DNA of 60,000 nt from Lineus longissimus (Eukaryota; Nemertea; Pilidiophora; Heteronemertea; Lineidae): assembly GCF_910592395.1 (NCBI RefSeq), contig NC_088320.1:5334001-5394000 (forward strand), in the 5' to 3' direction. How positions within the stretch are numbered: the first letter of the stretch is position 1; each line of letters begins with the position of its first letter. The notes below the pieces were generated by a model. The model ran no database searches. It was not told where the DNA came from and saw only the letters and a program-made list of their open reading frames with translations. The position numbers and the translations under genes were made by a program. Positions 40,201-51,100 of this stretch are shown here, piece after piece.

Positions 40201-43200
40201 GCTTAAACTTAACGGGTTTTTTCCTTATTTGTAGGTTCAGATAGTGACAGTGACAGTAGCAGTAGTAGTGGTTCCAGTTCAGGATCAGCATCTGAGGGAG
40301 AATCGGGCAGCGTAGGCAGGCAAACGACAGGTGATGAAAACGGTATGGTGGCAGGTACGGTGTTCCCTGGTCTCAAAAAATCAGCTGTTTCGTTGAAAGA
40401 TGTTTTGCTGAAGAGATGTTTCGATTTTGATTGAAGTGAGTGTGCTTATAATCAGCAGTCGTAAATGAATTGGAAGGTATATTGTATTGGAGTGCGTGCT
40501 TCAGTAGACATCAATGCCATTATTGAAGAAACCTAAGGAAAGGGGCTGCACTTTCACAGCAATCAAAGGACTTTGGAAGGATATTTTGCATACTGGAATG
40601 ATCACTTCTTCTTTTTAGATCAACACAAAAAGAGACGGAAGCCGCGTCCAGTCGTTGATGAAACCGATATTCGTATACCGTTGGAGCACGGCTGGCGCCG
40701 AGAGACCCGGATTCGCACAATGAGTAGTCGGGGGATAGTTGGTGATGTCATTTATTATGCTCCTTGTGGGAAGAGGTTGAAGACTTACCCTGAAGTTACA
40801 AAGGTGAGAAATGCATTTGATAAGGCTATCCGATGGTTGCTGTCCACGCAATGTCCTGAGGAAGGGACGTAATAAAAGTTAGAACGAATGGCAAAAAGGA
40901 AAACAAAACAGAAAAAGAAGAAGATCTTTTCCATGACATTTGAAAGTTTTCACAAAATGTTCATCTTCATTTTTCAGTATCTTGAGAAGAATGCCATCAC
41001 AGACCTGTCTCGCGTCAACTTTTCGTTCAGTCCAAAAATAAGTGTTGGTGATTTCCTGGAACAACGCCACGGGGGTGGAGGGCAAGGAGACAACGTGAGT
41101 AGTGAAGAAGTTCTTTACGGCATTGGTGGATGCCGGGAATGCTGCGTAATTGAGCTTTGCATGATACATAGGCCTTTGACTTTAGATAGCAGCATCAAAT
41201 TGACTCGTAATAGTCAACTCAACCAATTTGAAGCTCCAAGCTTGTGAGGAGTTGCTGCGGTCTGGTGGCTTGGACTCTCGGCTAATGGTTGAGCGGTCCA
41301 AAGTGTAATATATGATATTCCAGATAAAAGTCCCATTTTTATGGAACTTGTGTTTTCAGGGATTTGTACTGCTCACTGAAGAAGAAGTCCTGGAACGTAT
41401 GATGCTGACGAAAATGAAAAAACTCCATCAGATGGGCAAGATGAAGAAGAAGGAGAAGAAAAAGAATTCCGAGGATCTCGCGAAACAGGCTGCCGATCAT
41501 AAGCTGAAGAAAAAGTTAGAGCAGCAAGGTCAGGCCCAGAGGTTTTCATACTCATACGTTTTGAATTCTTGGTGTGCTTTTATGGCTTGCTTTGCTTAAA
41601 AGGTCCAGTACTTCTGTTGAAAATGTGGCTTATTTTTTGTCCTGGTTCAACCCTTCAGGCTCTCTAAAATGTATTGTGTGAAAAGCCAAATTGCTGTTGT
41701 GGTTTGATCACTCGGTAATCATTCCAAATCCAGAAGTATTGGACCTTCAGCTGTTTTAAGACTGCGTATAATTGGTTTGCACTGGGCTCAGCATAACGTC
41801 TAGGTAAAGATCCTGCATGCCTCTGTGAGTGTTCTTGGGTCAACTGTTAAACAGACATGACTAAGCTACCATGCATTGGTAACTGTTTGAAGCAGAAGCT
41901 AGCATGTGCTTCTGTTGTCCCACCAAGTTGCCTGTTTTTGCTCAACCTGCTGGTTATCTATGAAGAATTTTGCCATTGCAATGAAAAATGAAGTGGCACA
42001 ATAGCACAAGTGCGATTGGGATTAATCCCCTACCTCAGATAACTCCCGACACCAAAATTCAGTTTTGGTCAGACAGTGTTGCCATCTTTTGAGAGCTTAT
42101 GGAGTCATTTTACTATTTCTAAGCAGCAGTTAATGTCTGTTTTTGGGAAACCATCTAATCTGATTTTTGAGATATCAGTTATGTTATTTACTGATAGTAT
42201 GCACTTTGTTTTTCATTGTGAGGGCAGAATAAGTACATGTATAAAGTGCAGAAGAGGTGATGAGATAATTTACAGCGGCTTTTCTTTACTAACAAATCTG
42301 TTCTAATGCCTGTCCTATTCCAACCAATGGTGTGCTATTCTCGTGAATGCACTGATATAGTGTGACCACCAAGCGCACGCCTATCAGATCGTTACGTTTT
42401 CAGATGGTGAGATATTTTCACAAAACAAACGTTTAAAAAGAAATATGATGTGGTTGTTTTCCTGAATTGAGGGTTCTTTTAAAGTAATTTTTCACTGCCC
42501 CTGTGTCCGCACTGGCTATTTAAAATGTAGAAAAACGTATTAAAGCGAATTTGCAGATCATGGAGGGGTTGAGAGTTTCTGCAGAGACCGGTGACCATTA
42601 GTACAATGGCAGACGAGGGGAGGGATCCTGACTTGGTGTCTCTATTGTACATTTGCTGATTTTCAGAGATGTCCCGTAAGTCAAGCGAAATGAAATTAAA
42701 GAGCAAACATGAAAAACGGCAGCAAGTCGAAGCTCATAAGCGAGCAAAAGAAATGAGAGGTAGGCACACAGTTAAGCGGATTGCACAGTTAGGCAAACTC
42801 CATTTCTCATTCAGTTCTGCGTATTGCACTGCTCAAAGTTTCCATTTCCGAAAGTTATTTTACACCTAAGGTCATGTTTGGCAATTTCCCATCTCAGATC
42901 TGCATCTAATTGCAGATTTTGGCAACACCCACAGGTAGAGTGGGAAACACACATGGAGATAGTGCTTAAAAGTTTCAGATTGCTCAACCCACATTGGAAG
43001 GGTACTTTTTCACACCTTCAGCCAGAGTTTCTGGTAGATTTCTCTCAACGTTTAAGTAGTTTTCACATTGACACCTCATTTTCCTTCCTCTAGGTCTATT
43101 TTCTATACACAGCATTATCTGACACTCTTTGATATTTCTACTAATATGTCATGTAACCATTATAATATCCTGGGCGGTTTTGGTTATGCCGAATATGGGT

Positions 43201-45146
43201 TCTTGTTTTAATCTGAAAAGGGGCATGGGGCATGAACACTATCTAACGTTGAACATAGACTTTAGTGTTGATTCTTTAAAAATTTTCGTGAATAACTCTC
43301 TAACCTTTGAATTCATTTGTTATACTTTTATCGAATAAAATACTTTTGTGTCTCGCATATATTTTCCCTGAAAGTTTTGCAAATCATACGTGTTGTACAG
43401 CAGTCGCCAGCTTCATGCTTAAGTCAAGCGTTCTGTTGTGAAGTCTTGTATTAGTAGTTTAGTGCAGGGATGTGCAGTGACATTTTCGTCCAGTATCCGT
43501 CCCAAAATTTACATTCTAAAATTTGAATTTGAATGTTTTCAGGTGGGATAGTAGTTTTAGGTTTTCTTCTTAGTTTCCATGTGCAATGACCCCTGTCATT
43601 GAGAATGCTTTCAGGCAAGAGAAATTTTGCAGAGGCTGAAATTTACATTCTAAAATTTGAATTCGAATGTTTTCAGGTGGGATAGTAGTTTTAGGTTTTC
43701 TTCTTAGTTTCCATGTGCAATGACCCCTGTCATTGCGAATGCTTTCAGGCAAGAGAAATTTTGCAGAAGCTGAAATGTCAGTCTCCTTTATAGTGCAAGA
43801 TGATGATGGAGGACTTTTTGTAAAATTTTTATGTGGAGATTTAATCCGGTCTTAAAAAAAGGATCCCTCCATTATTTAAATTGTTTACATAGTGTCCAGT
43901 CTCATACCTGCTTGGGAACCTTGGAATTTCAAGGGTCTGAAGTCGTGTTGGAAATGAATGGAATTGTTTAATGCAACCTGTTGTTATTTTAGCAAACGAA
44001 CGTAAGAAAGCCAAGGAACAGGAACGTCTGCTGCGGCACCAGGAGAAGATGCAGCGCCAGGAACATATCCGTATCGAGCGGGAGGTTCGGGCACAACAAC
44101 TCCTTGAGGTAAGCATCGGTCCTCTGTACTTCCAATCAAGGGTAGCGTGCTACCCTTGATTGTGCCACAATACGTTCATTGCTTCTGATAGTGTTACATA
44201 TTTGTCAGAGTTCGACCCCTGCTTTGGGCTGTGTACTTTTAAGTTATTGTTCGCATAGTCGTAGAAGTTTAGTTTGTTGAATGTCTTCAGATTTCAATAA
44301 AGAGAAGAAAAAGAACGATGATATTTCAGACAATTTCATACAAGTTGCTTTACTGTTGTGAGTGCCGTTCAGTTTAGAAGATGTTTAGGCTTATCATTCC
44401 TTAGTTTTGCTTGTCATGTGTAGTGAATATGGTACATGTAGTTGTGGTGGCAGATATAGAGATGATTATTTGAGGAGAATTTTGGCTTGGTTCATGTCAT
44501 ATCCCAAAAAATTGTTTCTTCTGTATTGTATGACATGATTAAACTCACTGTAAAAATAGGAATATAAAATTACCGGCAGATGGTTTGTAATGAATGAATC
44601 TCGTGGAAGAGATGGCTCGATGTATTGAATTGTGGTATTTGGGATCAGAACTTTTGAAGCTTTGAATAGTCAATGATGGTACAATGACGTTTTTGTGGGT
44701 TGGGGTACAGTTTTGATGCATCCGTCTCTAGTTAGTTATTTTGCTGTTTATTTGGTTGCTAATGGTAATCGTCTTGTATTTTTGTGCTTCGCGCTCCCTC
44801 CCTCTGCATGTGCATGTGTTGATCTGTGCTGCCCCCTATTTGCATGTTCAGGAGCGTCGTCGAAGGAAGGAAGAGTCGCAGAATATGAAAGTTGCCGAAA
44901 TGGTGAGAAAGGCAAAGGTCAGTGATTCAAACGACGAATAAAAGATGGAGTTGAAATTTGTTACAGTGGTGTTGGTTGGGCACTTAAGGACCATGGTTCC
45001 AGTTTGATCCCAGGCCAGTAATCTGGACAGTCAACAAAAAAGTTTTGAAAAAATATGTATAGTGTCAAAATGTCTAAAAAATTTTGATAGTTTTTAGCTC
45101 ACCTCTTAGCAGAGGTGAGCTTATCCCATACCGTGGCGTCCGTCGT

Positions 45147-45184
<38 letters not shown>

Positions 45185-48100
45185 CGTCGTCGTCCGTCGT
45201 CCGTTAGCAGGGCACGTTTCGTAACTGTTAGAGCTATTGAGTTGAAACTTGGTACACATGTACCCTTATGTAATGACACCTTGGAGACCAAGTTTCGGTC
45301 CGATTCGTTTCATGGTTTGGCCACCAGGGGGCCAAACGTTAAAAGTGAAAATATGCAATATCTCCCTTAATAGTAGTCGGGAAATTTTGAAAAAAATATG
45401 GTAGGTACTTCTAGCAAAGGTGCATCATATATCCTCCGGGTTTTTGATTTGACCTCCTTTTCAAGGTCACAGAGGTCAAATGGTGTAAATTGGCCGTTAG
45501 GATGTAACGATGGCACGTTTCTAAACTGCAATGACTATTCATACCAAATTTGGTACACATTTACCTCTTAGTCAGGTGATCTCAGGGACTGAAGTTTGGT
45601 CCAATATGATTCACCACTTGACCACCAGGGGGCAAAATCCAAAAACCTTAAAAATGTGATTATTCCTTAACTTCTTGCCCGATTGCCACCAATTTGATAT
45701 CATGGGTACATCTAACCACCATACAGTATATGTCACACAGGTTTTTAATTTGACCTTCTTGTCAAGGTCACAGAGGTCAAATGGCGTAAATTCGCCGTCA
45801 GGCCGTAACTATGGCACGTTTCTTAACTGCAATGACTATTGATCACAAATTAAGTACACATGTACCCCTTGGTCAGGTGATCTCAGGTATCGAAGTTTGG
45901 TGCGATCTGATTTGCCGTTTGGCCTCCAGGGAGGGGGCCAAATCCTAAATTCTTCAAAATGCCATTATTCCTAGTAATGACTTGCCCGATTGGCACCAAT
46001 TTTATATCATAGGTACATCTAATTCTAACAACCATTCGATGTGTCACCCGGGTCTTCTTTGATTTGACCTACTTTTCAAGGTCACAGAGGTCGAATGTAC
46101 TGTAAATTGGCCATTTTGGGGAAATTGTAATTGCTTGGACCTACATCAAACCTAACACTACATGACACAATACAATGCTCTTTATCCATCTTTCCTCCAC
46201 ATGAGGTGAGCACAATGGCCCTGGCCATTTCATTTTATTCTGGTAGAGTTTGAACCCTGCTGATTACATTGTTGTCGTTGTTGCTCTATGTGGTTCTTCC
46301 ACTTTGTATATCTTGCAGGAACGTGAGATGAAGCGACAGCAAGCGGTTATCCTCAAAGAACAGGTAAGAGATGGCCAGAATGTTTATGCGGGCAGCTAAA
46401 TTAAGAGAGGAGACACACTTACTGATACTGTCAACAATTACTATTAAACAACAAAATAAACTTTTGGCATTTCTGAATGTCTTGATGCGGAGAACATACA
46501 AAATTTCCTTACCTTTTTCAATCAGAACTATCCATTAGCACTGGCCTGGCGGTAATCAGCACTACTGCTCCTTTATAGATCGTTATAGCATCAAGGATCC
46601 TTCACACAGTTTAGCGGGTGTTCTCTCGTCAAGACTTCATTTTAGTTGCAGTGAATCATTATCTAACATCACCAGGCTCCGGAGAAATTTCTTTTGAAAA
46701 GTTCCTTTGAAACATATTGCTGTTTGCTTCAACATGTATAACAGGCAAGCTAAAATACAACAGTTGCATATAAGTAGGCATTTCGTAGGACCAGACGGTC
46801 AGATAACAAATAACAGTTTTTGTCGAAAAGTTGTGTAACTTTAAGAGTGCCAATGACCTTTAATAAAGATTTCGAATGACCCTTTAATTATTAAAAATTT
46901 ACCTCACCGTTGTTGTTCTAACATTCCCCATTTTGCTTTGCTAACAAAAGGCTGCACAACAAGAACGCGAGCAGCGCAGACGTATGCTGGTTATGGCGAG
47001 TATGGTATGTTGATTTCATCATTGGCATGGGGATATCATGGCATCTTTTGGTTATCAAGTCGCTTCACATAGAAAATAACACAGTTCGGTTGACGCTTCT
47101 CTTGACCCAGGAAACTTGCGGTTCAAGTACAAGGAATAAAAAAAGAAGCTCTTTCATAACAACTTCTTGGTGCTGGCTGATGTGGTCTAATAGCTACGTG
47201 TATCATGGACAATCAGAGTAGCACAGTGTTAAGACTGGTGTTCGTAAATGAAAGCAACACCTGTCACCTTTGAGGTTGTGGGTTTGGATCTTCAGTGTAA
47301 TGCTTCTGCATGTGGTAGAAAAGGTGACTCTCTGTGAATATATATATGTCTGCTGTCTTGTTGCCAGAGCAAGTGCTGTGTCTGCTGCCATGACAATTTT
47401 TTTACCAGCAAGAAGTGAGGGTCAAGTCTTCAGTGTAATGCTTCCTTGTGTGTTAGAGAAGGTGCCTCGTAGTGGCACAAAAACGCTCATCCCAGCTTGG
47501 AGGAGGACTACTCCAATGTGAATAACACCCTCAAATGCAGAGCAAATGCTGTGGAAGAGGAAGAATGGTCCTTCAAGAATTCGTTATTTTTCAGGAACGA
47601 GAAAGGCGGCGGCAGCACATGTTGTTGGTGAAGGCCTTAGAGGCGAGGAAACGACAGGAGGAGAGAGAACGAATGAGAGAAGAGAAGAATAATGAGAAGA
47701 GGATTAATAGGCAGAGGAAATTTGTGAGTCTGGATTTTTAGCTCAACTAGCTAGCTAAACTAACTGACATGACCATTCGTTGGAAAGCTCTCAATTAGCA
47801 CTTGGTGGTTCAGTTTTGTAATGATTGAGTGTATCTTTTGGTGGATGAAATTTGGAATTTTCATAAATTCTCTCTTCAGGAACAGCGTCAGTATGAGATG
47901 CAGGTTGCCAGGGAGATGAAGAAACCAATAGAGGACATGCAGCTGGCTGATCATAAGCCAGTGCCGGAGTTGAAGCGGATCAAGGGCGTTAAACTGGCAG
48001 GGGAGGCGCTCGCTGATGCCATGATGGTCATAGAGTTCTTGAATAACTTTGGAATTGCACTTGGTTTCGGTGAGTGATGTGGTTTACGCAATGCTGCCTT

Positions 48101-51100
48101 GTCAAATACAAAAGAGGAAAGTTCATCCAATTGCTCACTGGAAATAGAACTTCCAAAAGTGTATGAAATGCTGATTTCTTCGTCTTCTTTTTCAGACCTG
48201 GACTCGCTACCTTCGCTCAATACCCTCCAACTGGCCCTCCTAAATGACGATGAGTACATTGATGAGTATCTCTCGCTTATCACCCACCTACTCAAGTTTG
48301 CACTGGAGGATCCTGGGGTGCCAAACCCTAAGGATGTATGTATAACGTTGGCTCGTTAAGGGGGGTGAGGGCTGTGTGTAGTAGATAATTTGCTGTATCT
48401 TGATCACAAAGTCCGATGGAATGTATTGACCAAATTATCACTGGTCTGATAGAATGGATAGACCAATGTTATACCAAACACTTGTCGGGTTAACCCGACT
48501 ACAGCCATTTTATAAAACAATACCTTTTTACTTGATCTTGTTTCAGGCCTTAACACAACTAGGTCACAAGATCATGGACATGGAGATTAACGACGACAAT
48601 CTTTCAGAGATTCTCAGGATATTTATTCAGGCTCGAAACGGCAAACCAGACGACCTGTCGAATCTGCTTCTCAAACGACCATTGACCTCGCTGAATTCGA
48701 CTCAAAAGGCAGCATGTTTAGCCTTTGTCTGCAACGAGTTGCTGTGTAGTAAAAACATTGTCAGGTGAGCTTTTACTGAGAATTAGTAAAAACAATCAAT
48801 CAAACTATCAATCAATTAGTTAACCAATCAATCAATCATTGGCATTTAATCACTTTTTGTTTACAAAAAATACCTGTACTGTTTCTGTCAGCTGTTTTTC
48901 CAGTTATCTTTATTGATTTGTTTCAAGATGTTCATAGTGTTGCTTGTTGTATTTGTAGTGAGATAGACAAGAACATTGACACTATGACCACCCTACGGAG
49001 AGATAAATGGGTTGTGGAAGGCAAAGTTAGAAAGTAAGTTGAAAAATGAAAATATATTATATGCTATTTGATGTTAGGCTTGGAGAAAACAACAATGATA
49101 ATTAGGAAAAACTTATTACAAAAAAGAAAATTACTTACATCTGTGGGAGAAATAGTGCTGAAAAAGAAGAAGATAAAGACTTTCTTAATTTCAAGGCCTT
49201 ATAAATCAGCCTATGCTTTTATTCCTCGGACACTTTGTAAATATGTTATCATCTCTTGTAGGTTACGCATACTTCAAGCCAGGAAATTTAACCGTCCAAT
49301 CCCAGCCAAACAGTTGGCAGACGACAGCTCCATGGGTTGTCAAGACAGCTCGCTCCTCGGGTTGAATAACGCGTCAATCTCGAGCAAGCGGGGCAGCGAT
49401 GATGAAGACGACGATAAGGATAGCGATGACAGCGACGCGGGGAGCGAGATTACCGGTACCGATGCGGATGACGAGGATGAGCCAGCCACGATTGAGGAGC
49501 TCGAGAAAAGGTTGGAGAAGTTGAGTAAGGTAAGAAAGGAGCAATATAAATGTTAATGGAGGGGTTCCGTATTTTATATGTGTTTCTCAGGTAATTTTCT
49601 GATATTAATAATATGATAATTTTTTTTCGTTTTAGCAACATTCCCAGTTCAGAGATAAAGTGTTCTGTGCGTCGCACAAACTCCGAGCAATGGCATTTGG
49701 ACAGGATCGATACCATCGAAGATACTGGGTGCTGCCATTTGCCGGAGGAATTTACGTCGAAGGTCTCGAATCGGCCGAACCGGAACTCATGACAAAAGTT
49801 GAGAGAAAGACTGTGTCGAATTGCGATGAGGCATTTTTGGGGAAATCGGGATGTGAACTCATAAAATCTGATGAAAAAGATCTGAATTTGAGTGCAGGTT
49901 TAAAAAGTCAGGAAATTGCAGATAAAATGTGTGAAAGTAATATTGATTCTGTAGATTCAAAGGAGAGTGATTTTGCGACTGTTTTGCAGAACATGATGTG
50001 TGTCAAAAAGAAGGATTCTGATGTGAAAGCAGATGATCAGGGGCCCCACAAAGGGGAAGCATTGGGGACCACGATGGGGGAAATCAAACGTGAAATTGCT
50101 GATATTGATGGTGCCGTAAAAGAGGAGAAAATGGAGGTCGATGGCATGGAGAAGATCTCCGTTAAAATGGAGGTTGATGTTCAAAAAGACACCGTCGAGG
50201 CAGAGAACAAAATGGATGTAGATTGTGTGAAAACGGAATTAAATTCTGTGAAAATGGAGAACGGTGACATTGTAGAGGAGTGTGTCAAATCAAAAGCAAT
50301 AAAGATGGAAACTGAGATTAATGACCTTGATGTCAAGGTCAAAGATGAAAATGGCAAGGTCGAGGACAGTGTCAAAGTCAAAGAGGAGAATTCTGATGTA
50401 AAAGAGGAAAAGGTCGAGGTAAAACAGGAAGATTGTGAACCATCACTAGTCAATGGAATAGGTACGCCGCCTGTGAACTCATTATTTCAACGACCTAACT
50501 CAGCATCGAATCTCAGTGACTTGGCACGGAAATCTGAGAGCCCCTACCAGCGTACGCCAAAGAAATCCGACATTTTTAACAACTCAGCTATAAAAACTGG
50601 TGCTTCTACAGAAAGTTCTCCCGGGTTCATGAGCATTGACTCTATTCTTAAGAAGGAGGACCCGGGGCCTCACTATAACAACAGCTGCTCACCGTTCCTC
50701 CCGTTTCCACCCTCCGGGCCGCTCTCCGCCGAACAAATGCTGAAAAATCTCTCAGAGCGCCAAGGTCAGAAACCGTGGTTCAGTATCCTTCCCAGAATGC
50801 CTTGTGATGAGTCGACGCTAACGCGAACTCCAAGTAACCTGTCTCAGATGTCGAACTCTCAAATGTCAAATTCTCCGTCACCGTCTCCCTCGCCATTCTT
50901 TCTTCCGGTACCATACTCCGCATTCCAAGTTCACAACCCCATGTTCGCGTCTTATCCAATGGGACAATTACAGTACTCGCCATTTAACTTTAGTCTCCCG
51001 GGCGGTGGGTATCAACCAATGAAAACCTCAGGAATGATGAACGGAGAGGAGGGTACGCCTCCTCACTCGAGTTTTAATCGTTCCTATGAAACCTCGACCC

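Larger units (their letters stand above)
45095..46235 (+). mobile_element. AGCTCACC-hairpin dispersed repeat with internal tandem modules
   Basis: Starts with a perfect 10-bp hairpin (AGCTCACCTC-TTAGCA-GAGGTGAGCT), followed by a (CGT)n tract at about 45137-45203. Then come three diverged modules of about 300 bp, each with GTACACAT-TACC, a CCACCAGGGGGC-like word and AAGGTCACAGAGGTCAAATG. It ends at AGGTGAGCACAATGGCCCTG and GCCATTTCATTTT. I recall related AGCTCACC elements from oyster and other marine invertebrates. No open frame, so noncoding. It lies in the intron before exon 16. Confidence 0.75.
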
